NCBI GenBank assembly: GCA_036346405.1
Contig: CM070562.1
Coordinates: 75,287,482-75,351,481 of the forward strand
DNA length: 64,000 nucleotides
DNA from: Phyllostachys edulis
Taxonomy: Eukaryota > Streptophyta > Magnoliopsida > Poales > Poaceae
Direction of reading: 5' to 3'
A program made the translations under genes and the position numbers. The notes beneath the pieces were generated by a model, which saw only the letters and a program-made list of their open reading frames with translations, did not search any database and had not been told where the DNA came from. Shown piece by piece: positions 23,023 to 35,310 of this stretch; the first letter of the stretch is position 1, and the number at the start of each line of letters is the position of its first letter.

Positions 23023-23034
23023 GCTCTGATACCA
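23023..23034 (-). other. tRNA-Met primer binding site of the Gypsy element
   Basis: On the minus strand TGGTATCAGAGC lies five bases after the 5' LTR end. This is the exact complement of the plant initiator tRNA-Met 3' end used by many plant LTR elements and fixes the orientation as minus. Confidence 0.93.
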
Positions 23035-23039
23035 ACTTT

Positions 23040-26000
23040 TGTGAGACCCCGACGTTTATTAAGCTCATAATACTTAGTCATCCAATTGACCCTAGTATTA
23101 TCAACCAAATAAACCCAGTCTCGAGAGATGTATACTCCCCAGAATGCAGTATACATACCTCACAACAAAAGAATGTATCAATTCCATACAACATATAGCA
23201 CATAAGCACTAAACCAGAAGTTAACATTAATATGGAATAGATATTACAAAAGAGAGGCCCTTAGGCCAAATAGCAATAATTACAAAAGATAACAATGAAG
23301 CAAAAGTGCCATAAAGATGGCCCAAAATAAGAGCCAACCAGTGTGCCTTTAGCCCACAAGGCAACTGACCGGACCACCAAGCTAGTCGCTCTCCCAACCA
23401 CCACACAACTCGCAAAAGTAAAGCCCTTTGGGCTCTACCTCCTCTGCAACAAAGTTGTTAAGCAAAGCAAATGAGTACAATAAATTGTTTATTGTACTCG
23501 CAAGACTGACGTGTAAGATAACAGAACTATAATTTAGCTACATGCAAGCTTTATTTAAGTGGATGAGGCTTTGGACTCATTTTAGCATAAAGCAACATTT
23601 ATTTGCAATAACATAGTAGATTGAAAGCAATTTGACAAAGCATTTTTAATTGTTGAAATAACAACGCGATAATAACATAGTAACAACAACAAGAACAGTC
23701 CTGGAAGTGACTAACCCAAGTCACCACAACAATAGCATGAACTCCCCGTTCATACCAACCAATGTCAAGTTTTAATTAAAGGTTGTAGTCTAGTCTTGAA
23801 CGACCTTACCAAGCATGTCCATAACCTAGGACGAGGCTATTCGAATAGTTTTATCCTGCGGGGTGTACCACTGCATACCACACGTCGGACCGCCTTTCCT
23901 TTACGCACACTTAGAAGGTGTCTTTGCACGGCTAAGTCCTCTGAGACCTTTCCAAAGGATGAATGCTAATTACGAGCTGCACAACCCACGGGAGAAGGAG
24001 ACATCACACAACCTTCCGGAAGCTAATGCTCCCTCCCACACTATACATATACATTTGTTTTGAAAACACACCAACCGAGCTCGCTCATAATTAACACCTC
24101 CTAGAGTACTTAGTCAAGAGGGTTCCATATGCCCTCAGCGTGGTTAGTCTGTGAAATCGCTGGCTTAGTGACCCAAGTACTCGGTCCTTAGGGACCCGGG
24201 CATACCACCACATCCAAAAACCGCACCATCCATCCAATATGCCCAAGTCTAAATCAATCTTTTATTTTCAGTTTTTGATTTTACAAATTAATCAAAGCAC
24301 AAGTGCTGGACATATAGGAGTAATAATCAGTTTTGAGTGATCAAGACCATCGACTAAGTCGATGATCGCCCATTCTACCGATAACTAAGCATGTCTAAGC
24401 AATTTACATCGAAACTACTAAGTGATAAGAGCTCATCCAACGAGCTCCCCCACAGCAAATAACCTAGGCTCATGGTAGTAGAGGATGAACAATTCCTACA
24501 GATTATGCAACTATAGGCTTGCTAGCGACATTTAACACAAAGTAGCATGCATACATAGAAGTAAAACAATATATTAAGCTTTAAAGTAATGGGACAATGA
24601 TGGAAATGATCAAACTGCTTGCCTTGCTGTTGCTGGTCAATTTGTTGCGGAGGGTCACTCTGGGATCACCACAAATGTCGAAGCCCTAACGGAAAAGCGA
24701 GAAAGAACCGATAAGAACGACGAAACACAACAAAGACAGCACAACAAACGAACTCCAAATTCTCTGAATTTTCTACAGCAGCAAGAGGGTGATTTTTAGG
24801 GAATTTTGCAACAAGAACCAATTGATTTGGATTCTCAATGCAAAAGTTATGAGCAAAACAATTCTGCTCAGCCCCTAAAATGCCAAACTATACTATTCAC
24901 TAATTTAATTATGAGGCAACATTTTCTAGAAAAGTAGTGAAGCTGAAATTTTTACTGTAAAACCAGCACCTCATGAGATGAATAACACAATTGAGTTCAC
25001 CTCATTTGGAGCTATATTGCACTCTCTACAAATTTTCAAAAACAAGAACTTGAACAAAATTATAATGCACAAGTCCTCATTTTCCTAGCAGCAACATGCT
25101 CAAAACTAATGTTCATAGTAAGACCATTAATGGAGGAAACCAACAAAGTTGGTCTCACTCAAAAATAATCTACAGAGCATTAGTTTTGTATTTTACAAGT
25201 TAAGCATTGATTTAAGTGTATATTTTAAAGTTGGTTTTAAAATCTAATGGCAAACTGTGCTCTGGAGTTGAACTCAACTTACAATCATTTTTGGATTAAA
25301 GTCATGTCCAAGACAGAGCTAACACAATTTGAATGAACTCATTTGGAATTAAAATGAAAGAGATATGAAATTCTAAAGTTATACCTTAATTCAGTTTATA
25401 CTAGAGGTCACTGGAATTTCTAAGAAAATTCACAAGGACATGGGAGGACGTGAGCCACAGATCTCAGATCCAACGGCTCAAGACCTCCCAGAGAACATCA
25501 CACTGCAGCGCGCGTGAAGTCCAGAGGTCTGGACCTCTTAGCAACTCACATGCGCGAGGTGGGGAGGTCGTGGCCGAGATGGAAAATCAGCGGACCTAGC
25601 GATGGGGAGGTCCGGAACGGACCAAATCTAAAGGGGAGGTCCTCAACGGAGGTCCTAACGTCATAGACCTCCAGGGAGGTCTGGACGGCCACGATTGCGC
25701 AAGGGGAGGTCTTGGACGCTCCAGATCTCCTCGGAGGAGGTCTGGACGTCTCAGACCCAGCGCCTTAACTCGCGCACACACTTGGACATGAATAAATGCG
25801 CGCGGGACCATGAGGAGGTCCGCGCGAGGGAGGTCTTAAATGCACGCATTAAAGGGTGGATTAAAGGCAGTTAAGACATCCAATGATTACAATGATTGGA
25901 ACACATGATTAGCGCATTAAACATGGAGGATTTCTGTCCTAAAAACGACAACGACAGCTGCCGTTGTGTCCGACAAAACCGGCGCAAAGAAGTGATCTCG

Positions 26001-28389
26001 CGGCGATGTAGAGCCCGCCGGTGAGGTCAACGATACCGTTGGGTCCGCAATAACCATGCGCACTCCAATGGTCCTCCTCTCAACGGCGGACGGCCTTGAA
26101 CGCCCGGCGGAGAGGACAACAAGGCGATCTGGCCAAACGACAAAATGCAAAAAGGAGCTCCGCGACATTCAGCGTGTGCCAAAACTTAAGCTCGCGACAT
26201 GCATTCAGCGGGTGCCAGCAACTAAAGGACTAACAGGAGGTACCGGAGGTCCTAAGGTGCCGGGAGGTCGTGGAGGTGATGGCCGGAGTTGGGGAAGACA
26301 ATGAAGCTTGACTCACGGCACCGGCTCCAAGCTCGGCTTTGTCCACCTCTGAAAAATGCCCAAACAAAATAAGTTAGGGTTATTCCGGGAGGTTTGGGGA
26401 GCAAGAGTGAGCAAGGTTTGAAAGAGGAGCCCTTGGAACTCTGAGCTCTGAGAAGCTCCAAGGACTTCAACAATGGCAGCCAAGATGGGAGGTGAGTGAG
26501 TTAGGAGCTCAGCCAAACACTGGTATGACAGGCTCCAAGTGTGTAAAGGAAGCCAACGGGGAGCTCGAGTGGACCCTTATAGCCTGAGGTGAAGGTTATG
26601 AGCTGGGGCTAAGCTCCATGGTGAGCTTAGCCCACGGGTTGGTCCATGGGTGGACAAGACATAAAGGTTGACAAGGGGGGCAGGCCTGAGTGGACATGAG
26701 AGGCGGAAGGTCGACAAAGATTAAATCTTGGTCGACAAAGAGGCATTAAAGGTGCAGAGGCTGGCGCGTGCTCCACCGCCGAGCACGCATGCGCGCCAGA
26801 GGAAGGAGAAGAACAGGGAGGTCCTTATGACCGTTGGATAAGACCTGGGGAGGTCCTAACCATCGGATCTCATTTTCGAACCGTTATGCTTTAAGTGGTG
26901 GGTGGAGGTCCCACCACACGATCAAGGATGGGGAGGTCGTGGCCCTCCGATTTGCTTAATCGCGAAAACGCACGTGAGGAAAAGGGACAGAGGTCCAAAG
27001 CGTTGGATCTCCATCCAACAGTGTGGACCTCCGGTGAGGACTTAACCGCACGCGATCAAAAGGACATGAGGGAGGTCATGGCCTTTGGATTTAAATCCAA
27101 GGGCACCGACACGATGGGGAGGTCGATATGATGCGCAACAGCAAGGGAGGTCGGGACCGTTAGATTTAGATCTAAGGGTTCGATCAAAAGAGGTGGAGGT
27201 CTGAGCTTGCATACGCACAAGGGAGGTCGGGGCCTTTAGATTTAGATCTAAGGCTACGATCTCACGTCTTGTTGGGAGGTGCAGTGCGCATAAGACAAAG
27301 GAGGAGGTCGTGACCGTAGATTTTAATCTAACGGTGCACAACAAAAGATGGGGAGGTTGTGGCGCTAATAGCAGGAGGTCGTGAGTCGTTGGATCTGATC
27401 CAGCGGCTCGACCTTGGTTAGGTGGGAGGTTTGTTTAGTTTAGGTTGAGAGGAGGAGGTCAGGCCATGGATCTTGGATCCAAGGGCTATGACCTCACGCA
27501 GTGGAAAGACTGTTGAGTATGTTGAGGAGGAGGTCGTGGCTGTTGGATTTGATCCAGGCCTCGACCTCAACAAATGGGATGACCTCGGCTGCGATGGTTT
27601 AACAGCTCGAGGAGGTCTTTGAGGTTTAACACACGGGAGGTCATGACCGTGGATCTTTGATCCAGCAGTTCTGACTGATGAGGTGGGAAAGCTTGTGCGG
27701 TGTTGACCGCATGAGGAGGTCTGGCGCCCACGTTGACGAGGAGGTCCACGGTCGAGGACTTGAAGGAGGTCTGGGTGCGTTGGTTGAGGGGAGGTCGTGG
27801 CCTTTGGATTGGATCCAACGGCTACGACCTCATCAAGGTGGGGAAGGAGGTCGATGGGGATGAAATTTGGACCGACTTTGCAAAGTGGCTAGCCTAAGGA
27901 GCAGTGTAGGCTTTAAATTTTAGTTTTAACAGCTGAAACTTAGCAGAATTATTTGAGATAGCAAATGAACTCCAAATTTGATGAAATTTTAACTGGAGCT
28001 TGCTAACAATGAGATCAACCTTGCATAAAATTTCCAGATGTTATTATGCAATGCATTTTTCTCAGGAAATTTGTTAAGGTTGTTTAAAGGATTGTTTTGC
28101 CTCCAAAAATTATCAACAAGTGTCATAACTCATGATATTTTTCAGAGGGGTCCCATATCAGTTTTTGGGACCAAGGAAAATACATTCCAAATGTTTGGCA
28201 CAAGATTTAAGATAATTGGAAAAAGGAATTTGATTTTTGGTCAACAAGAGCTTTGTGTTTTTGGATTACACAACTCTTGGACAAGAATTACATAAGATTT
28301 TAGGGTTTTTCAAGATGTGAGAAAAAGTTTTAATTTCTACACATATAATTATACTTGATTAACCCTAATTATACATTTGGGATGTTACA
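23040..28389 (-). repeat. Gypsy 5' LTR
   Basis: 5350-bp upstream LTR of the minus-strand element. It repeats 11582-17876 without the 932-bp insertion. GGAGGTC arrays and the same palindromes are present, the clearest at 27791-27831 with arms GAGGTCGTGGCC and GGCTACGACCTC. It is followed by the CTAGC duplication at 28390-28394. Confidence 0.92.
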
Positions 28390-28394
28390 CTAGC
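28390..28394. repeat. Target site duplication CTAGC, right copy
   Basis: Exact repeat of 11577-11581. Confidence 0.92.
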
Positions 28395-28462
28395 ATTGAG
28401 ATTAATCAATCTGAAGTGGGAAGCAGGAGCGTACAAGGCACAAACTACATGGGATTTTATAA

Positions 28463-28719
<257 letters not shown>

Positions 28720-29127
28720 AAAATGGCTTGATACCACCGGGAGTACGTACTCCGTTGCCATCGACCATCGATCGATCTCCCCTGATCTAGATTGCTTTGT
28801 ATGCCACCTTACCGGGTTGCAACCGACGGACCCATTTCATCTAAAAAATAATTACTGGAATTAAGAGAAAAGCCATTCAAATTGAGATTTAGTTATCGTC
28901 AACCTATTTTGTTGGAATCACACCGAACCAAACCGGCAGTTCCGCTTGCGTCTTCATCAGTAACCTGCTCTCCTTCAATTAATCACTCTGGCGGCGGCTC
29001 CCCACGGCACCAGCTCCCGTGGCACAAGCATCCAGTGGCGGCGGCGTTGCCAACAGAACCATCGTACGGCGAGAACACTACGTTGGCTAATTGCGGAGTT
29101 CCATAAACGGCGTTCGTCGCTGCTGGC

Positions 29128-29719
29128 CAATGGCGGAACCACCCCGGAGGCAAGCAGGCGTTGCCTGGTTCTCTGGTTGAAACCCCCCCCATGGCTAGCC
29201 CACCAAAGACACCCGGCCATGGCCATGACTCCATCTCCACGAGGCATGAGCAGATGAGCCGAGCGAGCTACGTTTAGGTGCGCCGTGTGAGCTGTGGCCA
29301 TGGGTAGGCTGAGGCAGGCATGAGGCCCAAGGCCCAACCAGGAACCGGCCAAACCAATTAGACACCAGCAGCCAGCAGGTTCTTCCTCCAACCCTAATTT
29401 TGGCATTTTCCCCCATTCCTCTCATGTCTCCTCTTCGGTTCTTCCTCCAAGCTACAGTGAAGTCCCGCCGGGCTACGGCACGAGGGAGCTGCGAGGTGTG
29501 AGGTGGCGAGGGGCTGCTGACTCATGAGGCACCTTGGCTTGACATCTGGGCTCATGATCGTCTTGGCCTTGAGGCTCTGAGGGCCTCTGATCATGCGGCA
29601 AGGCTTGCTGGCTTGGAGGCCGGAGCCACCGTCTAGGCGTGAGGCATCCACGGTCCACCGAGGTATTTTTTACAATACAAGTTCACCCCGGGTCTTTTAG
29701 ATTCCTGGTTCCGCCACTA
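29128..29719. mobile_element. Small hAT-like non-autonomous element
   Basis: Left end CAATGGCGGAACCA and right end, inverted, TAGTGGCGGAACCA are near-perfect inverted repeats. The flanking 8 bp (CTGCTGGC and CTGTCGGT) agree at five positions, with C/T differences at the rest, which could be an old hAT 8-bp duplication. The 592-bp interior is moderately GC-rich with open frames on the minus strand that match nothing recognised. Confidence 0.5.
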
Positions 29720-32222
29720 CTGTCGGTCGATCTAAAATTGACATCTGACGCCGCGGTCTCCGGTTTTACTGGCTGATGGGTCTTCGACGCCACAGCGGCG
29801 ACTGCCGTTTCAGAGCATCTTCCCTCTTTGATTAGTTCTTTGGGGACAGTAATAACGCGGCGACCACACAAGGCTTCTCAGACACCTGCTGATTGACAAC
29901 ACTAGGTCAAAAATCCTTTCCTTTTTATGATTTGTAATTCAATCCCATAGTTTCAATTGGTCTGTCAATTCTCAAATTTATTTCAGTTATATATGCTTGC
30001 TAGTGTTGAATAGATCTGGACCAAGATGTGGTAGTATATTTGTGTTTCATCTCTAATTATACTGATTTTTTTGTCAGGGTATGAAGGGTTAAAAATAATA
30101 AGAGAAAGATACTCAATCGCCGGCTGTAGTGTAATAGTGATCTATAACGCCACACAACTAGAAGCTTTTGTCAGAAGGTTCATTCTTTCGTGCTTTTGTT
30201 GTGAAGTATACAGTATACTCCTTTAATGAACTAATCATTCCATTGCTACAATGTGGGATTGGATCTAGTTCTTTCGTGCCTTTTGAATTGATCTTCTGTC
30301 TTGTTAAATAGCAGTCCCTCTTATGCAATCTAATCAACTGATATCAAATTATACAATGCATCCAGTCTCTATGCATGGCATATACTTGGTTCAGTGCATA
30401 CTACTGTATTCTTTTTCTAGTATATTCAATGTGGTCACTAGTCGATACCAACAATCATTGACTAGTTATTATATTGAATATTTGTATTAGAGATTTGCCT
30501 TTTTTTGGGTCCACAGAGTGAGCATTATTGCGTTAGGCAACACAAAATTGGGTATATGCATGCAATACTTTTGGTTTCATTTTGATCTATGGAGTCTTCA
30601 ACTGTTCATGATCAGATTAGGAAATGCAAAATTGGATATATGATGTCGTTCGTATAGCTACTTGCTAGTTGGGTGTATGTCTAATTATACTGAATTTTTT
30701 CTCATGTTATGAAGGGTAAAACAAAACTCAGATTAAACTACTCCACAAAGTGTACCTTGTCTATAAGCTTTACTTAGAAGCTGCATTCCTTGATAATGCA
30801 TGGCCTGATGAAGGTGGAGAAATATACTTCCTTTTAGTTTGTCAGTACACCCCATTTGCTTTGTCGATTACTGTTGAACTATAACATTTTTCAGTTAATT
30901 GTCATGTTTTTCTGTTTCTAGTATACCCAATGGAGTTAGCAGTCGATTCAATAGCAGTAATTGAATTAATAGTCGCTAGACTTTGGAGTTACTGCTTCAA
31001 TTTCTAGTAGACATTTTTCTTTACGAAAAGGGTATGCACAGGAGCAGAAAAGAGTAGCACGAAACTCACAATCCTGTTATCTTAATGTAGTTTTGTCCCT
31101 GGGAAAGGAGGGCTACTTCATTTTTATGTTTGTATAGCTGTCTCTGTAACATGGAGTACTTTGATAATAGATTATACTCTCGATTAAATTTGGTTTTAAA
31201 TTTGTAATTGTGTCTTGAACCAAGTAATTACTTGCATGTACCTTTGGGAAAATAGGTATATTTAATTAGAAAGAAAAAGGGTTTGCCTATCAGTATACTT
31301 CTTTCCCAAATAATTGTGGTATACTTCTTTCCTATCCTTTGTGACTGCATGCATCTAAATTATAGTAGTACCAAAGTGGTACAAATTGTAGCTCACTTTT
31401 GTTATTGGAAATATGCTTGTTTTTTTACATACCTCTTTTGATTTGTTTTTTCTCAAGTGGAGCAGCTCATGGTGGAGTTATTAGTTCAAGTGCTTAATAG
31501 GTGAGAGGTGAAGAAGTATTTGAGTTCCAGTATGGGCATACAGTTTGCAAAACAGGAGCATGTCCTCTGCACTCCACCACTTGACGGCACAATACAGAGG
31601 CAGATCCCTATTGGTTTTATTAAAATTGCAGAAAACAATTATGGAGTAGCGCTAATCTACCAAAGATGTTGTCTTGTGGAGTAGTGCTAATCTGCTAAAG
31701 ATGTTGTCGTATTAACTTTTTTTTCCTGAGGGAACCTTGTATTAACTCTTAGGGTTATGCACTACTTCTCAATGAGGAAAAATGTGCTATGTGATATTAG
31801 TAGTACACTCCTTTGTGCTATGGTCATACCCTTAATTATGTTCTACTTATGTCTGCACATATATATACTTCTTACTAGTAAGTATATACTCTTCGTGAAG
31901 AATAATACTACTAATTTGATTGAAGCATACTACTTTTTATGTTCTCCTGAAACAAATACTTCTTTGAGAAACATATATACTACTAATTAGGTTGATGCAT
32001 ACTACCAGATACTTCATCAACTAGTAGTATCGTTAGCACTTCAAATTTTGAATTAGGCGGTTCCACCTTAATCTCGATCTAGTTGTGAATTAGGCGGTTC
32101 CACCTTAATCTCGATTTGGTTGTGCATGCATGCAGCGATTAAAGAAAATAAAAGGTATTTTATTTTTCCACAGGAACATTTGCCTACTAACAGAGGTATC
32201 CAATACAGAAGAAACCGTTTAG
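29720..32222. other. AT-rich DNA without recognisable genes
   Basis: About 2.5 kb with only short frames. A 33-bp direct repeat (around GAATTAGGCGGTTCCACC) occurs near 32051-32118. The rest gives no motif, RNA gene or transposon end that can be supported. Confidence 0.5.
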
Positions 32223-32297
32223 TTGGCTTCCATCTCAAAGTAGATCAAGGGCAGGGAGGTATGGGAGTACATACTCCTGTGAGTCTGTAAACGGTGT

Positions 32298-32300
<3 letters not shown>

Positions 32301-32337
<37 letters not shown>
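32301..32337. repeat. (TA)n microsatellite at the Helitron 5' junction
   Basis: A pure AT-dinucleotide run ending in A at 32337, directly before the Helitron 5' end TCTTAACTACT. The same array appears to resume as (TG)n(TA)n at 42496 on the far side of the Helitron. Confidence 0.92.
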
Positions 32338-32340
<3 letters not shown>

Positions 32341-32967
32341 TAACTACTATAATGCTGAGTTTAGTCCACGCCAGCGGCCGATCGTCCACCTCCCCCGAGT
32401 AGCGATTGGCCCCTCCCACCCCACCCCACCCCAAACCGCCTCACACGCCAGTCAAACCGCCAGACACCCCCATCCTGTTAGCCTCGCCACGAGCGCACCC
32501 TCAGATCGCTTTGCCTCGGCGCTTCTCCTCCGCCTTTGCTCCCGATCCTCCTCCTTGCACTCCTCACCTTCTTCCTCTACCCCTCCGCGCCCATCGCATG
32601 CGTTGCTAACCTCCGCCGTGACCCCCCTGTCACCTCGCCGCCTCTCCACTCCTTCACCTCCCATCCGCGAACCCCACGCCAAACTCTACCCGTGCCATCG
32701 GATGATTCGTCCTGCCCCACCTCCTCGCCCTCACCTGCGACTCGTGACCGCGCGCGCCTCCCTGCCAGGCAACCGCCCGCTCGCCTCGCCACCTCTATCT
32801 CGCCTCGCCACCTCTCCTTTCTTCACGTAGCCGCCTCCGCCACCAGCCACGGTGCCCTCTCTCCCTCTTCGCCGCGGCCGACGCCTCCGTCCTCCCTCTT
32901 CCCCGCGCCTGACACCACCGGCCTCCCTCTTCCACCAGCCACGGCGCAGTAGCAGCAGACGTCCGCA

Positions 32968-33106
32968 GGGGCCGTGAGCGAGGACATGATGGCGTGTATG
33001 CCGGCGCTGGAGGCCACGCTGCTGCCCTACCTCCCCACGCGTGAGCTCCAGTCTTACTTCATCAGCTTGCAATGTGAGGACCAGCCGACGAAGAAATGCT
33101 TCGGAA
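32968..33106 (+). pseudogene. Captured MED28 (Mediator subunit 28) exon fragment
   Basis: Translation gives GAVSEDMMACMPALEATLLP then YLPTRELQ, the start of plant Mediator subunit 28, a head-module protein linking transcription factors to RNA polymerase II. The frame then jumps directly to SYFISLQCEDQPTK, which in MED28 comes some 25 residues later, so an internal piece is missing. One lost base near 33092 shifts the end of the exon (expected EEMLRK). It stops at an AAG|GTACAT donor-like site. It is a broken copy inside the Helitron, not a working subunit. Confidence 0.72.
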
Positions 33107-34044
33107 GGTACATTTCTTCAACAATAACTTGACCTGGAAATCACCTCATCTTTGTCTAACTACAAGTGGAGTAAATACGTATATTGGTTTAGCTAGATGT
33201 TGTGGGTTAGGACTTAGGGGGTGCGGCCAATGGTGATTTTGTGTGTGGGTTGGGGGTGGTGTTCTGGGGTCTGGGAAGCAACCTATAGCGTGTTGTGTGA
33301 TTGCTACCAGCCTGATGGACCAGAGTGTCATGGCAGCATGATAGTAGAGGCGGTGAGTCATGGTTTTGCCTCACGCATGAGGTGTTCGCTGTTTTGCTTA
33401 CAGGATAGGAGCTCATAGTTCGTTATTGCGAAAGCTGGCTTCTTGCTTGTCCATGGACAATTATGTTGTGATTGGCCTCTTTGATTCTCGGTAGATTAGA
33501 TTTCAGGTGCTTAGAATACTACGATTTCTATATCTGTGTTTTGAACCTTAACATTAACCTAGGGTTTTGGAGGTGATTCGATGTTAGGGTTTTGCACTAT
33601 TTGGCGTGCTATGCGAGCATGGATTTGGTGATTGGGGGATGAATTGGTCGGTGTTTTCAGTGGCTTACTGAGTTAATGTTAAGGTTTGATGCTGATCTGG
33701 AATCGTTGGATGGAGGCGGGTTGTTCCCCTTCTCATTGTTCCCTACATTTTGTTGATTTGATTTGTGGAAGTTTTAAGGTTTTTCTTGAGATATGCCATA
33801 TTTTTCGGTCTTACTAGAACTCGCCATGAAATCAATGCTCCTTGCTTGGAATAAAACCAAAATGACCCGATAAGTTTGAATAGGTTTGCTATGAGCATAT
33901 CTTTGGTAGAATCAATTTTAGTGACAAAGTGAAGCAAATTATGTCAAACCACTTGATCAGATGTGTGCAATTCAAATCAATTTCATCTTGTAGAGTCAAG
34001 CATATCAATTGACCAGAGAGGAGCTTGATTATTTTTATCCTGCA

Positions 34045-34510
34045 GAATTGAGCATTGCAGAGCAGACCCAGGTGTTGAAGAGCAAGGATGACGGCATTGA
34101 AAAGCTAGAAAATGTTATTGGGGGAGAAGTCACAGAAGATTGCTACTCTGCAGAGTGAGATAACTTCCCTCCATGTGATCCATTAACTAAGACAATACTT
34201 TTTAGCATTTTATTTTGTACCCCGTTGAAGTAATTATGCTTATTTACTACTACATATACAGGTAAAGGGATCTATAATTGCAGAGGAGCAAGCAAGGCCA
34301 ATGCCCGGGCTATTGAGCTTGAGAAGTAGGTAGTGGATACATGTAATTTCATGAACATGAGTGTAACAATTAGGAAATTGTGGTTTCTGATCTTTCGCTC
34401 GAGAAGGATATTGCATCACAAAACAACAAAAAAGTGACTCTAGAGGCTAGGGCTGGCGACATAGAGAAGAAGGTGCAAGAGCTGAATGCGAAGTTGGAGA
34501 GAGTAAGTAG
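34045..34510 (+). pseudogene. Captured coiled-coil protein exons (plant DNA-repair-ATPase-related family)
   Basis: Three exon-like pieces follow acceptor sites: 34045-about 34160 (VLKSKDDGIEKLENVIG, then in another frame EKSQKIATLQSEITSLH), about 34261-34330 (IAEEQ, then ANARAIELEK), and about 34400-34505 (DIASQNNKKVTLEARAGDIE then KKVQELNAKLE). Together they match the heptad-rich middle of a plant coiled-coil family often annotated DNA repair ATPase-related. Single-base frameshifts break the first two pieces. The function of the parent protein is not well defined; this copy is a pseudogene. Confidence 0.65.
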
Positions 34511-34754
34511 GCAATTGTGGTCGTTTGTGCTAATGTAGTACTTTTATTTTTCCTTTTTTGAGTTTTTTTTTTTGGAAAAGCTTGCATTTGCTTAACAATT
34601 TTATACACTCCTGCAAGGCTGTGACTTTGTTACTTATTAAGTGGTCATATCCTTTGCTATCTCCACAATTGTCACATGATGAATTTCTTATGGTTAAAGA
34701 CGGATCAATGCTTTGTCATAGTAGGTTCAATTGTTCATGCTGCTATTTTTTAAT

Positions 34755-35310
34755 TGCATATGATTCAGACTGATCCCCTCACCCTGCCGGCAAGGTCCCT
34801 GTCTCCCCCTATCCCACAGGCTGCCGGGCATCCCTGCCGTATGGTCCTGTCTCCTCCCTGCCGCCATGGCCAGGTAGTGGCCCCACCGCCGCCATCCCCC
34901 TCCAGCACCGCCGCATCCTTCCGTAGCTTTCGGCCGACCCAAAGCAACAACAGCTTGACAGGAAAACTCCAGCGAACCCATCGGAGGCGGAGCGGGAGGA
35001 GGCGGGAATGGGGGGCAGCGGCCGGAGGGGGCCCGTCGTCGCTGCTGCTACTGTTGTTGCGTCTCTCTAGGGTCAGGTAGGTGTTGTACCTTTCTCATTT
35101 TTTTCTCCCACCTCCCACTTGTCGCGTGAGGGGGTCCTCCTCCCCGCCGTCGCATTGGACTACGGGGCTCGGTCTGGGCTGCATGATCTCGCCGTCTTCG
35201 AGCTTGAGGAGGGTGGTCGCGGGGCATGGGGGCATCTGTTCCGTTTGGCGCTGAAGCTTCCGAATTCGTGGGGAGTTTCTGGCTCTGAAGAGGAGGAGGT
35301 AGCCACAGGC
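34755..35310 (+). other. GC-rich exon-like DNA of unknown origin
   Basis: A GC-rich stretch inside the Helitron, with an ATG at 35010 in a purine-rich context and a CAG|GTAGGT donor-like site near 35076. A second GC-rich block at 35110-35310 could be another captured exon. No protein family was recognised. Confidence 0.35.

Larger units (their letters stand above)
11582..28389 (-). mobile_element. Ty3-gypsy chromovirus with giant LTRs
   Basis: A 16.8-kb element transcribed on the minus strand. LTRs span 23040-28389 (5', 5350 bp) and 11582-17876 (3', 6295 bp); on the minus strand each starts TGTAACATCCCAAATG and ends GGGGTCTCACA. A perfect 5-bp duplication (CTAGC) flanks it. A 12/12 tRNA-Met primer site follows the 5' LTR and a purine tract precedes the 3' LTR. 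The interior encodes, in order on the minus strand, gag, protease, RT, RNase H, integrase and a chromodomain-like tail, the order of Ty3-gypsy chromoviruses. The gag start and chromodomain wording suggest the Tekay/Del lineage. Frames are broken by many small indels. Confidence 0.93.
28722..32300. mobile_element. Microsatellite-flanked element with diverged inverted ends
   Basis: Near 28736-28810 and, inverted, near 32223-32290, there are matching words: GGAGTACGTACTCC against GGAGTATGTACTCC, and TGATCTAGATTG against TGATCTACTTTG, followed by GCC. Both outer sides are (TA)n microsatellite, so any target duplication would be hidden in TA repeats. No transposase was found. It resembles TA-microsatellite-targeting non-autonomous elements of grasses; the superfamily is uncertain. 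Confidence 0.45.

Noticed and set aside
32294..32952. Pro/Ser-rich frames after the Helitron 5' end
   Set aside because: Three overlapping frames of equal quality in CCT-rich DNA. Only the MED28 piece further on has family support.
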